A stretch of 64,000 nucleotides of DNA from Endothia cerciana (GCA_026119935.1 JALRMH010000053.1:124001-188000); one strand, 5' to 3'; positions 33,281 through 45,047 are shown, counted from the stretch's first letter. Program-made: numbers and translations. Notes: generated from the sequence alone by a model not told the origin.

Positions 33281-34720
33281 TTAATGGTAGGTAATCAAAT
33301 GAAGCGTGAGGTGCAAAAAATATATATTAGTGGCAGCCTTTAAGGGGAAGGAGTACCGTTGTAACTTACAAGGAATGTCAAGTGACCTACTATCACAATT
33401 GCGGAACATTAAAACCTCATCTTCCTTCTGATAATCGATGAAGTACCATAGCTGATTGGGGTTATGGTAGATTTCGATTGACTCCCTGCTACGGTCTCGT
33501 TCCCCCACATCGCAGAATTCTACGTCTCTACTCACATGTAGGGTAGTAAAGTCGCAGGCCGCTAACGGCCAGTCGCGGTTTGGTCCTCGCATTATTCTCC
33601 ATATACTCAACACACCATATGTTAGAGAAGAAGCATTAAACACTTATACGTTCGCTAAGACGAACTCACTTGATAATCTGGAATGGCTTGTTTAGGTCTT
33701 CGAGCTCCCCAAGGAGGATTTTCAATCGAGTTGTAGCTCCAGAAGCAGAGTAATCTTGCACTTTTTCCATCAGTACTGATATCTTAGCTCCCAGGAAGTA
33801 CCAGCGCTGGTCCGGATGGTAGTAGGGACATGTGCTCTCGCCGACATGCTTCCGATGAATAACGTCGTTGGTCTCATTGTCATTCTGCCTAATACTGCGG
33901 AAATCACACAGAGCCAGAGGCCAATTATCATCGGGTCCTTCGGTCACTCTCCACGCACTGTTTCAGAGTCTAGTAAGCACACTGTGCATCACGCTTTCCA
34001 AAAACCTGCATAGAGGGAGATGGTGCGGAGATAGATGCGGCCAGCGCTCACTTGATGATGGACATGTGCTTCGACCGAAGAGGACTTGGCGTCGAGGTAT
34101 TCTCGAAGAGAGGTTCTGGCACAACTGGGAGTGAAGCCCGTTTCCGTCGCTTTGCATCTAGCGTGACATCGGTCAGCCGAGCACTGTGCATAAAAGATTG
34201 AATCAGCAAAGCGAGGCTCGCATGTAGCCCTCCCCCAAAAGTCCGCCCGTCGTTTTCGCCGCTGCAGTTTTCCGTCAGTACAAGGAGTACCTGCCAGCCA
34301 ATAGGTTCCGTGCTTGCACCTCGGGTAATCTACTAGTTGGGCAAATATATGCACATGACAGAAATGAGGAAAGGCCTGACGAAAATGGAGGAGCATCTCG
34401 GGAAAATAGTGTTCCTCGACTTTCGATGCATCATTGAACTCGGATGAGGTCAGACGAGTTTCCCAACAACAGAACTGGAAGTCCTGAATGCAAAGATGGA
34501 AGGTATCCATGAAAACCCGCGCTTTAATAACGGTTACGGGATGCTGTATGTATCTGTGGTTGGTCTTCTCGATATCGAGGCCGGCCGGATCGAGAGTGAT
34601 CATGTAGGGCTTTGTTTTGCTGTATAGCTTCAGACGTTCGAGAAACCAGAACTTGGTCTGACATTCGGCCGCTCCAATAGCAAGCGGTCTGTTGTCGTCG
34701 GACAAGCCCAGGCAATCCAT
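33281..34720 (-). CDS. AsaB/CmcJ-like protein with duplicated C-terminal module
   Basis: Proposed exons 34720-34291, 34157-34052, 33957-33670 and 33605-33281; introns of 133, 94 and 64 bases are GT-AG, and all phases match, giving 382 residues. The first exon fits the N-terminus of the fungal AsaB/GA4-desaturase-like family: FLERLKLYSKTKPYMITLD, HPVTVIKARVFMDTF and SSEFNDASKVEEHYFPEM. The family's C-terminal module, normally single (INVWRP--GP--DWPLA-CD, then H-P-Q-WYY), occurs twice: IINAWRVTEGPDDNWPLALC ending RWYFL in exon 3, and IINIWRIMRGPNRDWPLAAC ending LWYFI, then EVLMFRNCDS, in exon 4. I do not find the family's H-x-D metal motif, so activity is doubtful. It may be a decaying fusion of tandem copies. 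The 3' end is uncertain: a GTAAGT donor at 33369 could lead to another exon. Confidence 0.6.
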
Positions 34721-35072
34721 GGCGGAGGTTGGTGCCGAGACCACAATGATCTGGTGTTTTGCCGTCGTTGTTCTGAGCGTGCCTACAAGCCTTTTGCACA
34801 CGTTTATGCCCTGATTTCAATCTTATAGCCAGCCTGTTCTGAGCATCATCGTTGTGGTTAGCACACAGATGTGGTAACACATTCACAAGCGATTGCCGAT
34901 TGGAGCATAATCAACGCCTCTAGGAAGCGTACTTACCACCTTAATACTTTGCGCATCTGATGGTTCTGATGCCTGAGAGAGGGATTCAGTACCCTATTAA
35001 ATATACAGAAGCTATATCTAACGATTCTTTTTCCCAAGTCTTAAAATCCGTGGACTTTCCGCAGATGATAAA
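34721..35072. other. Short intergenic region
   Basis: Upstream of the AsaB-like gene and downstream of the lectin-fusion gene, both minus strand. Nothing recognisable. Confidence 0.5.
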
Positions 35073-38000
35073 TCAAGGATAATTACACCTCCTAACGCCA
35101 TCCTCCCTGAAAATTTCCAAGAAGGGACTCTCGCTTGAGAAGACGAGGAAGCCGTTCCGACAGTCCTTCGTCTCAGTAGTCCATGTAGCCCCTCCACTCT
35201 TCCACGCCACCAGGTTGCCATCGTTGCCACCATGGAAGATCATCTCGCCGGCACCAGGCCCATACCGATTCATGGCCCACAGGGCCTGTCCAGTCGAGGA
35301 ATATACCACCAGGTTGCCGTCGTGTTGGTATTTGAAACAATTGCCGTTTTCGAAACGAAGGAAGGGTTCTTCGCTAGGGCTGACCCGGAAGGTATCCCCC
35401 CTGAAAGAAACGGATTGACGGCTTGAGTACACGCCATTCCCGAACTTGATCTGCTTCGCATCTTCGACCGCTCTGGACCTTTCATGGTCGTAATACTCTT
35501 TGGCTGTCTCCATTTGTCTCCTCGCCGAGGCTTTGACTTCCTCAAGCTCTCTATTCTCCTCATCCTTAAGTTGTTGTACCTCTTTCCTGGCTTGGTCACG
35601 CTCTTCTCTAGCGGCATTGATGGCAGCATCCGTAGCGATGGCATCAGTGTCGTAGACAGGAGCGGCATCTGCCACCGTTGTAGACAGCTTTGTCGAATTT
35701 GAGTCTCCCCAGATAATACCCAACCTCAAAATACCTCCGTTGGTCTCGTCCATGGAGATTCGACCGAAGAAGCCTTTGAAAGTGCCCCGGCTAAAAGCAG
35801 AGTCAAGGAAAATCGTTTTGACTTGCTCGTATTCGACGCCGTCTTTTCGGACACGGCCACCAGTAAGGACCTCGTTCTTAACGGCTTGACCAAGAAGTCT
35901 TCGTCCGCGGTTGCTATACATACAAACTGGGAGAACTCGCACGGCCTCACCTACCGAGGCGTTGCCTCTCACAGTTGGCACGCCGGTCTCGATGGCAGCA
36001 GACGTGATACATTCACCTGGTTGGAAGTTGCCGAGGATCTTCCGCACGAGGGTTTCCGATGGCTACAGATTTGAAGTCAGTATTGCTGCTCGTCGTAACA
36101 ATGCACGAGTCAACTTACCAGTCCTTTCCTCAAAATGAGGCCGTTCTCGTACACAAGTTCGACAGATCCAACACACCCCTGTTTTGTGATGCCGATAGTG
36201 ATGGACTCAGCCTGCCATTCGGGATAGAGGAACTTGAGGTTGTTGAAGAGATTACCCTTGTCCGTCTCGGGTGAGGCTTTGGAGACTTGTAGGTGCTGTC
36301 CAATTCCGGGAACCTTCTTGCGGATCTCATCGAAAGAAGTTGTCTCATCCATTGACAAATCCTGATCCATCTGGTACAGCGGCGGCGAATCTTTCTCCAG
36401 TTTCTCTTGCTCGTTTTGTTCCCGGGCCAGGTCCTCCTCGGTCTGCGTCTTCGCCATGATCCTCCTTCCCGTGAGTGGGTCAGACTTGGGCTTGAGTGCT
36501 TCCGGAACCTTCGTTGTTGGCAGTCGAGTCTCGAAGAGCAAAGGAGCCTGGAAAGGCTCTTCGTAATCTTCGTCGGTTGCGAGTTTGGGATCTTTCTCGA
36601 TCTGGTCCACTTCGTTGACAATGTACACCATCTGCCTGCGAATGTACTTCCGTGCTTCGCTGAAGCCACACAGAGATCCCTCAAAACGGGTAGTGTCGAG
36701 GGCAGCAGTAAGAGCAGCCGCATACCTCTTCGCAGCCACTAAGGCGTTCTGGTCTCCGGAAGCAGCTGCCTGGCCAATTGCCGTGATGGCCTTGGAATTT
36801 CTCGGCGTGTTCCCTTGGGTTGAGCTCTCCCCGTCTGTATTTGCCCAGGGCTCAATTTCCAAAGTTTTGCTCTGGATCCGGTAGACATCGTCACCCAATT
36901 TCTTGTAAAGTGACTTGTACGACATGAACGCATCCATCAGTACGTTCGTATAGATCTGAGCATTCTCATACTGAAGCGGCGAATATTGTGCGGGTTTCAG
37001 TGAGACAAAGCTTCTCAGACTCTCATACTTGGTCAGGATGGCATGAGTCCTCTGCGGACAGTCGGCGACAAGGCTCGGAAAGCGAGCAGCAGCCTGCATG
37101 ATGCTCTGGATGTTCCATGGCTGCTCCATTGGTTTGATGTGTCCACCACCGCACCAGCTAACTTGGATCGTGGTCTCAGTGTTCATCTCCAGGTTGGTTC
37201 TGGCGATCCCGACGTTGGCCTCTGCAGTAATATCCACTGGACCAGCTGTCAGGGCGACCTTTGCTTCAGCTTGAATGTCTAGTAACTTTGCCTTGTTGTG
37301 AACCTTCATGCTGGTGATAGCATTGAACTCGCCCCCTTCTTGGAACCCGGAGATAAAGCTGTCTCCGTAAACCTTGTTGAAGTCATCCGAGCCGATGCTC
37401 ACGGAGCGCATGGGATTGTAGACAAGAGCGTTGACTGTCTGGTTGACGACTTTGACTGAAATGTAGAAGTTGAGGTCGCTCTCTTTGAACTTGTCAGAAT
37501 CCACGAAGGAACCTCGACCAGAGCCACCAATCTTGGCCATCTTGACTGAGAGAGCTCCGGAGATAGCCATATCGTCCGTGACGTCGCTCAATCTGTCGAT
37601 GAATCTGCTAGAGTAGGTGACGGTCTGGCTCGGTCCCCTCGCTCCGCTGGCGTCGAAGCTGTACTTTTCCTCGCTAGTGGTAATGCCGTCGAAGCGATCC
37701 GCAAACTGGTTCTGGGCTTTGATCTTGTTGAGGTCCTCGAGAGTCAGAGCATCCTTCTTCGCCGCTACAGCCTCGGCGATGGCCTTCTGGGCGGCTGCTC
37801 GACGAGCTGCTTCATACCTCCCTCTTCTCTTTGCGGATTTGTCTCTGCTCTTCACGCTCTTCTGCCTGACGCTCTCGCTCTTCCTCCCGGGCCTGGAGCT
37901 CGAGTTTTCTCTGATAGGCGCGCTGCTCGGCCATACGTTCTTTCTCTTGCTTCACCATCCCAAGCCTCTCTGCCTTGTTCAGGCGAGCCTTCTCGATCTC

Positions 38001-38936
38001 GACATCCCTCAGTGGTTTCTGGGCGGAACACATTACAGCAGGCTTAGTGACAGCAGTCGAGATTGGAGCGGCAGTTGCACCTTTTGGTGCCCGGGTTGGA
38101 ATTCCCTTGACTTGGAACTTGGTGGATGCCGTCTTTGCCCCTGTGGCGGGTTTGGCGTTTTCTCGTTTGTTGCCGACCGACGAGGAGCGAGGTCGAGGCT
38201 TGAGATTAGCAGCCTTTTCTGGGGCAGTCGTCGACTTGGCTACGTCCTTGACTTGTGGAGCCTCATCAACGACGGCGTTCTTGCTTGATTCCTCCTCATT
38301 GGTCGGCTTGCTGCTCTCCGTGGCTCCGCCTGCCTTTGTGGCCTTTTCATCGCCCTGGGCTGTCTGGGCTTGGTCCTCCTCTGTAACCTCAATGTTTTCA
38401 ATGGCTTCCTCTTCGTCGATATGCACAGCAGACTCGCTTTCACTGGCCTCGACGTCTGCTGGATCTCCCTCCTTAACGTTCCCAGCATCTTCACCTGCAA
38501 CCTCAGCTTCTGTATCTTCCGGGGCCTCTGACGCAGTATCCTCTGCCGCATCCGCAGCCGGGGCGTCCTCATTGGTCTTATCAGGAGCGGCATCGCCTCC
38601 AGCTGGGGTATTGGAGTCGGTGTTGTCACCCTCTGCCGCTGGCAAGAGTTTGGTAGCGACAGGGCCTTCATTGACGACTTCCTTGATCCTGTCCCAAGCG
38701 CTGGGCTTTCCGGAACTCTCTGCTACAATGCGCATGGTAGTGCCATCGTTCGTAATGACATTCTCCGCCCTGTTAGGGTCGGTGACGACAGCATCATCAA
38801 CACAGATTTGCTGGGTGTAGGAATTGAACCTGAATCTACGTTAGAAATTGTTTGTAGAAGAGCTCTGAGCGCTGGGGATGTCCTACCCTTGCCCAAGCCG
38901 CATGGCATTGGTGTAGGGTGCTAAGAGCAGAGCCAT
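35073..38936 (-). CDS. MACPF-like protein fused to a bulb-type lectin domain
   Basis: Proposed exons 38936-38887, 38829-37818, 37711-36119 and 36062-35073; introns of 57, 106 and 56 bases are GT-AG, and phases agree, giving 1214 residues. The N-terminus has the conserved RLGQGFNSYTQQICVDDAVV segment. An acidic Ala/Glu-rich region and a coiled coil (about residues 255-354) follow. The MACPF-like part (about 355-560) has the family signature Y-G-x-x-F-x6-G-G near residue 469 (37331-37369). Helical regions run to about 885. A second coiled coil (about 1010-1070) leads to a B-lectin-type domain with the mannose-site motif Q-x-D-x-N-x-V-x-Y at about 1131-1139. No signal peptide is seen. MACPF proteins form pores; role here is inferred. 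The second intron could instead be a one-base frameshift, because coding-like sequence runs through it. Confidence 0.75.
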
Positions 38937-39787
38937 TTTGAGATCCTGCTATCTGACTTTGAAAATTGGTAGAAAATTAGGTAGACAAGTGGTCTGCTTA
39001 CGTGCTGACTGATGAGGCAGAGCAAAATCCATTCACATTCACCTAGGCAGATAGACGTGTCCCTTTAAATATTGATGCGAAGTGGTCACTCCTGTTCAGA
39101 GTTGATCCTGGTTCAGGCGTAGGAAGTCGGGCTGGACCGAACATGGCTCTGACCTAGTAAGCTGAGAAGCTGTCAATATGTTGGGGCATGTCACGATGGT
39201 GGAGACACAAGTTGAGGACTATTGCAACTAGTGTTGAGAGTTTACTGCCAGTGTCTACTTCCAGAACATGAAGGTGAAGGGGTATTGTGATAACAAAATT
39301 GCCGAGGCAGCGGGACCGTACCATCAGGCAGCCTCTCGCCACAACCTCGGGACTGGCCCCGTCCGACCGCGTGGTCTGCCGTCTAGACCTCCTCGTGCAA
39401 GGGGGAATGACCAGCTGTGCAAGACCGGGAGCACCTGGATCGTATTCAGCTGTGCAAGGAGATCAACTCAGCTTGTGGAGCCCTTCGATAGTTTCTCTTC
39501 CCAGGTGACAGATACCCTCTTCTTGGACTTATCTACGGGTCATAGGCATACATCAAACAGTGGTATACTAGCTCCGCCTTGCGCCTAGACTCTTCGTCCC
39601 TAGGCCTCTTTCACTCAACGAAACGTGAGACCTCGGGCCATGTCCAAGGGCATTCTTTGAAGCTCTTCCTAAGCCTCGGAAAGCTCTAGATGTCCAATTT
39701 CGAGCTCGCACTTGATCATCTCTGAGGCTTTTGCTTGCTTGTACGATTGCCTTTAACGGGCCGAGGGCACGTCTGGGCGCATGAGCG
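38937..39787. promoter_or_regulatory. Shared divergent promoter region of the two MACPF-like genes
   Basis: The two MACPF-like genes point away from each other with 851 bases between their start codons, so both promoters must lie here. I see no sure TATA box or recognised operator. Short frames inside are not convincing. Co-regulation is inference from the head-to-head layout. Confidence 0.5.
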
Positions 39788-41426
39788 ATGTCGCGAAGAA
39801 TCCAAGATGATGAGTTCGAAGACTGGCTTCAATTGGACAAAGAAGATGAGAATTGGGTCGCTCGACAAGCCGCTCTGGGCGTACCACTGATCTTGCCGTG
39901 GAAGAAAGAAAAGGTCAGGCTAGGAACTTGCTTCCAGTCTCGTTTACAACACGGCGACCCCTGGCTCAAAGAGAATCCTTTCATCTTGTCGGATCTCTAC
40001 ATGATCCCGAAGACCTTGCGAAGCGAATACGGCAGCACTTCTTCCTTCCATTCAGTAAATACGGGTCGCAAATCTGAAACAGGGAACCATCTGAGTCTAG
40101 GCTTTGGTGTTGGGGTCGGCCTGCCTTTCTTATGTTCCGCGTCCGTCAAGGGAACATACGACGAGGATGTGAAGAACAACGCTGATGTGAGTCAGCCAAC
40201 GTCTACTCAAGAGACTTCTTACTGATGTGATGAGCAAAGTCGGACAAGAGCTCCATCCGTGCTAGCGTCCGTAGTGCAACAGTGCAGCTCAAACGCAACC
40301 CCAGGCTTTGCCATGAGGCAATGGCAACGCTGAAGTATGGTGGGGGTTATGAAGCTTTCACAGAAAAGTATGGGGACTACTTCGTTTGGGGGTACTGTCT
40401 GGGAGGCGATAATGGCTTGCTAGTAAGCAGCTCAAGCTTCTCAAACAAAAAGGTGGGGTCATATGGCATTACCGCTGCAGTTGAAGTCCTGTTGGTCGAG
40501 GTCAGCGAGACTTGGACGAAAGACTTTCACAGCTTTGCCGTTGGTAAATCAATGAGACTGCTGGGCTACGATACGTTGAGTGATAGGAGCTGGAACGTAA
40601 CCACTGCTGAAAATGGTATCGCAGCCTTGGTTGAGGAGGCGAAAGGGATCATTCTAGATTCACAGAATATTCTTGAGAGGACACTGGAAATTCTGGAGGA
40701 GCAGAAGATGTCGGATGGGGACGACTTATCCCATGAGCAATGTGAGTTTTTGACAGGCAGTGGGCTGGCAGTCGAGCTCGTCCTTCTGCCCATGTCTGCT
40801 CTCAGAGATGTAGCCCGCTGGACAACGGAAGACAATATAATTTAGAAATGAGCCTGATAAGTAGTCAACATAAATACACGGAATTAAACGTGAGACTGAC
40901 TTGAGCTGAGCAGCATGTTTTGACCAGGTTGCATGATAGTAGCTCCCATCCCGTCGTGAAGATAAATATATCTCAAAGAAGGTGAGGAAGGACGAATTAT
41001 ATTGGATGGTAGACAGAATGCTGCGACGGAAGTGGATGGAGCTAATGGCCAGATGGGAGGGAAGGGAGACTCGGTTTGAATATATTCGCAAGAGAGAAAA
41101 GAGAATGGAGGAGAGGCAGTGAGAGGCATTGATTAGACGCACCTAAGCCAAAGACAAGTCTAAAGAAGGAGGAGGAGAATGTCAAGTTCTTACCTTGAAG
41201 ACCACGGTGAAATTGGTGGCCTGGCCTTGGATGAACAAAATCCCCTTTCTAACCTTAGCAAGGAGATGAGGGTTTTGCTTCAAAAAGTTGGAATAGGACT
41301 TTTAGCGAAGACTGAAGCTGATGATGAGGTTCAGAGTGACGAGAAGAAGAGGGTGAGTTAATCAGTGCGAAGCGCGTACCGAAGTTTGACGTTTTCCAGC
41401 GAACTTGTATCAGTTACGTTACATAA
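39788..41426 (+). CDS. Compact MACPF-like protein
   Basis: Exons 39788-40186 and 40240-40809 are well supported (53-base intron). Three further exons, 40943-41118, 41166-41352 and 41400-41426, fit splice signals and phase and give 452 residues in all; without the third splice the protein would end at 40845 (334 residues). Conserved landmarks of a fungal MACPF-like family are present: SLGFGVGVGLPFLCSASV, YDEDVKNNAD, LKRNPRLC, LKYGGGYEAF and the signature YGDYFVWGYCLGG at about residue 177 (40369-40407), then KSMRLLGYDTLSDRSW. The proposed C-terminal exons encode a basic coiled coil. There is no signal peptide. The gene lies head-to-head with the lectin-fused MACPF-like gene. Function (pore formation, self/non-self defence) is inferred from the family; the donor at 40810 (GTAGCC) is weak. 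Confidence 0.75.
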
Positions 41427-42152
41427 GCCGTTGTTGAACGTTCGAAACTTCTACGAAAAGGGAAAATTTGCGCTCAGAGGGAGAGCCGCTGTGGCCTGGC
41501 TGAATTGGCGATTCCTATCTCCAGGTATTAAGCTCTGTGAACTGCCGTGATAGTAGAATATCCTGTCGGTCACGAATTTCGAACACACCTCAGCGTTTAT
41601 ACGCGGGAGTCCCTTGGGCGTTCGAGGACATCACGGAGACACTAGAGTGGTTTCAGACGGACGATAAGTAGTATAGGATACCTTAAATACCCTCTCGGAT
41701 GATATAGACGATCTTCAGATATGATATCTGGTCTGTGCCTAAAACATCCGGACAATGTTCCGTCCATCCAGAAGGCAAGGACGTCATTGTAACCAGCAAT
41801 TACACTCAATCCAAGACCCTCCGCCTGAACACCGTGGTCAGACAAGACAGCGCACCCTCCCAGAAACCCCCACTTGTCGCCAGATGGGCCGATATAAATT
41901 CATAGTTGCCGCGCCGATACTCATGGTCTCCTTCTCGGCAAAGCTTCGTCCCTTGCATAAGTACCCAGGCACGTGCCAGGGACATGTATCCAATCGGGTG
42001 AAGGCTGAGTCATACGGGCAGTGTGACGGAAATTAAACACTTGTAAATAGCCACTATCGTTTGAAGGTGCTTTTAACACTTTGGCCACCTAGATTTCTTG
42101 ATCATCATTATCAATAAAAACCACATTGCGTACACACTCCGCGTCAACCACG
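41427..42152. other. Intergenic, upstream of the methyltransferase
   Basis: AT-richer promoter region of the methyltransferase gene; a run CAATAAAAACC lies about 40 bases before the start. No feature beyond this. Confidence 0.45.
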
Positions 42153-43055
42153 ATGGCTTCGAAAGCAGCAACATCCGAGCCGCAGCCGCTGATCAACCAC
42201 AACCCTGAACTTCAGACGTACTATCAATCTCTGGAGTCACGCATCGGCTATCGCTTTGTCTTGGGCGGCACGCGCCACTTTGGATACTGGGAGAAGGACA
42301 CATGGTGGCCCTTCCCTCTAACGCCTCGCCTGCGCAAGATGGAAGAGATGATGTGCAAACGTCTGGATTTGCCAGACGGCTCACTCGTCCTTGACGCTGG
42401 ATGCGGCATCGCCCACGTGGCTCGATACATGGCCCAGCACGGTCTCCGCGTGACTGGAATTGATGTGGTAGAACACCATGTTGTCAAGGCGCAGAAAACC
42501 GTCAAACAGAGTCATCTCGAGGACAGAGTTACGGTTCAGAGGATGGATTACCATCACCTTGAGCACATTCCCAGTGCTTCGCACGACGGCGTATACACGA
42601 TGGAGACATTGGTGCACGCCACAGATACCAAGCAGGTACTTGCCGGCTTCTTTCGGATTCTCAAGTCGGGCGGCTGTTATGTCGGGCACGAGTACGAAGT
42701 TAAGGTCAACTCCGCCTCGGAGACGGGCAATTTGGCCGGGGATGTGTCCTATACCGTCGACCTGAGCGCCATGCCCCTCGGGCCAATGAAACAAGGGACC
42801 CTGAAGCGTACGCTTGAGGAGGTCGGCTTCGTCGACGTGGAGATTTATGACTACACAGAGAATGTCATGCCCATGCTCAGGCTGTTCTACCTGATGGCCA
42901 TTGTCCCATATTTTATTATCAAGTTACTCTGGTTGGACAAGTTCTTCGTTAATACGGTCGCGGGTGCTGGTGGTTACAGGGGCCGACACCTCTGGAACTA
43001 CGTCTCGGTGAAAGCTACGAAACCTGAAGGCCCCCTTCAATTGCCGAAGAAATGA
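42153..43055 (+). CDS. SAM-dependent methyltransferase, sterol-methyltransferase-like
   Basis: Intronless, 300 residues from the ATG at 42153 (the frame runs back to 42126 without an earlier ATG). Class I methyltransferase motifs are clear: motif I VLDAGCGIAHVARYMA near residue 80, an acidic end of strand 2 (GIDVVEHHV), motif post-I DRVTVQRMDYHHL, then DGVYTMETLVHATD and the motif III region ILKSGGCYVGHE. A C-terminal hydrophobic stretch (MLRLFYLMAIVPYFIIKLLW) suggests membrane association. The layout, with a YYQSLESRIGYRFVLGGTRHFGYW lead, resembles Erg6-like and secondary-metabolite methyltransferases; it is too diverged for me to name the substrate. Confidence 0.85.
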   Translation: MASKAATSEPQPLINHNPELQTYYQSLESRIGYRFVLGGTRHFGYWEKDTWWPFPLTPRLRKMEEMMCKRLDLPDGSLVLDAGCGIAHVARYMAQHGLRVTGIDVVEHHVVKAQKTVKQSHLEDRVTVQRMDYHHLEHIPSASHDGVYTMETLVHATDTKQVLAGFFRILKSGGCYVGHEYEVKVNSASETGNLAGDVSYTVDLSAMPLGPMKQGTLKRTLEEVGFVDVEIYDYTENVMPMLRLFYLMAIVPYFIIKLLWLDKFFVNTVAGAGGYRGRHLWNYVSVKATKPEGPLQLPKK

Positions 43056-45047
43056 TGGACGGTTGTGCTACGGTAACATCTCATGATACCCGAGGCCTGG
43101 AATTGATAGGCACAAATTAGGAGAGCGCATCTGGCAGAAATCTTGCAGTTGTATTGAAAGACAGACCACTAGTAAGAAATGCAGGTAAAGCACACACTCG
43201 ATAACTGTCTGACATCAGTGTCTATCAGACACCTCACCTGTCCGGCATCAGCGTATTGCTGACCACCGATACTCGCAGACTCAAGCCACTTGAGAGCGTC
43301 ACGTCGTCCAGAGCGGAAGTTATTGTAACAGCCATCCTGTTTTGCCCCTTAAGTCACCGCGCCTAAGGTTGCTACGTGAGCCAAGCGCCCCCCAGCTGTG
43401 GGCATTGGAGGAAGCGGCCCGATGGTGTGCGGCAACCTCTTCGGCTTCGCAAGTAAAATAGGACTCGTTTGCTGGATGAAATTGGGTTATCCACGGGTCC
43501 GTAATCGAATTTAGTTGTCTCCCGTCGTACTCGGCAGTCGATAGTCGTCAAGTCGAGCAGGCCGCCATTTTGAGGCAGTTAGGACAATATATAAAGCAAC
43601 CTACAGGATGGGTAAGCTAGGTACCTCCACGACCCTGTCAGCACCATATGTATACATATAAACACTCGACATTTATTAATTACCTACAACCTCTATGCAA
43701 TCGGCGACAACAGTATATATACTTTCAACATCGCCCTCTCTATCAGTACTAATCTCGATTCCATCGGCCTCTGCTTGCGCTCGTCGTATATTATAATAGT
43801 TCGCAAACTTAGTATTTAGATCCAAATCAACCTTTCCTCGTTTCGACGGCCTTATAGATCCAATCTGAGCTTCTAGTTGTTGGATACGTCGTGTTTCTCC
43901 TCAAGCTCACTATTCTTCTCATCGAAGCTTTTATTTAGCTTTTAGAAGAGAAGGACGTTGTGTTGACGATGAAGCTTTCAGACGGCTGAAAAGGCTGAGT
44001 TGGTTTTGTAAATCTGAAGCTTTTTTCGGCATAGCCCAAATAATTTGAGAATCAATTTTCAATCGTCGAGATAAACGAAAAGGCTGATCCAACTAGATAA
44101 CTAGTTGTTTTGGTGTAATTGGAACTGAATGCTGATTACTAATAATAAAACAGCTCATAAGAGGCTTTGCTGAAGAGACAGGCTAAACTTACCTCAGCGT
44201 TTCCCTCCAAATGTTGTTCGTTCTATCATTGTCGGCTTTGCTGTAGGAGGAAAACCTGCATTGCACCAAGCAACCCTGGGCGGGCAAGGCATCAAGTCGT
44301 AGTAATCGCCTATAGAGCACATGATCGCAGCATCTGCTGTGCCAGTAACGGGGAAGATTTGCCTGATGTTCTGATGGAGGTTATCCTAGTAGCCTGGACT
44401 TTGTCTCTAGAAAAACTTCTGGATGTCAGTCAGCGTCGAAGACGATCTGGTAATGAGATGCAACTTGACCACAAGGCACATTTCGACGTAGGCACAAGCA
44501 CGTACGACGGCGTATCATTTATTCTATCTTTCGAACGTGACATGTTCCAGGCTCCATCAATTGGCCGTTCAATCTGGAATAGCGTGCGCAGTGGCACTGT
44601 AGCCTCCTTCTGCATTTGACACTGAGCAGCTGGTCCTGGACGTTTGGAGGTCACTAGGTCATTCAATAGTCGCCTTGTGCAAGATGCTCTGTGTGTCTGT
44701 GAGGGCAAAAGCTGCTGCTTGCTGTCGGCGGAAGATCAAGCAAAGTCGGGCAGGTTTGTTGGTGGCTCTGCGACAGGGTTCTACCTAGGCACTAGGTATT
44801 CGACCTGTGAATGTTCCTCTCTACGACTGATTATGATCCAGACACCGCTCAGCTACATCATAGCTTCTTATGATAAGCACCTGGCCTGAGCACACATGAT
44901 GAATCACATGTAAGTCGACCTTCGTCTTACTTGGGGTAAGAGGAGGCACCATGATGATGTCTGCGCTCCGTACGCCAGTTTGGTGGTATCATTGGCAGGA
45001 ATTGTCTATTACTGCTCTCACAGTTGTCCCACACCTCTATGCCCTTC
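43056..45047. other. Intergenic with transposon relic
   Basis: Two kilobases with no credible gene. The middle (about 43680-44170) is a decayed transposase fragment; the flanks are AT-rich. A plus-strand frame at 44167-44619 has no recognisable domain. Confidence 0.5.
43680..44170 (-). mobile_element. Decayed pogo/Fot1-type transposase fragment
   Basis: Read on the minus strand across several stops and frames, this AT-rich stretch still spells the C-terminal part of a DDE (Tc1/pogo, Fot1-like) transposase: a TPKQLV-L--PF segment, WAMPKKASDLQNQLSLFSRL, a coiled RRIQQLEAQIGSIRPSKRGKV stretch and LNTKFANYYNIRRAQAEA. No terminal inverted repeats or intact frame are visible, so it is a truncated, mutated remnant. 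The AT bias would fit RIP, but I could not measure that. Confidence 0.6.

Noticed and set aside
34524..34886. Alternative minus-strand frame over the AsaB-like first exon
   Set aside because: The family motifs are in the other frame; this one is a shadow.
44167..44619. Plus-strand frame of 150 codons next to the transposase relic
   Set aside because: No recognisable domain, and it starts inside the relic.
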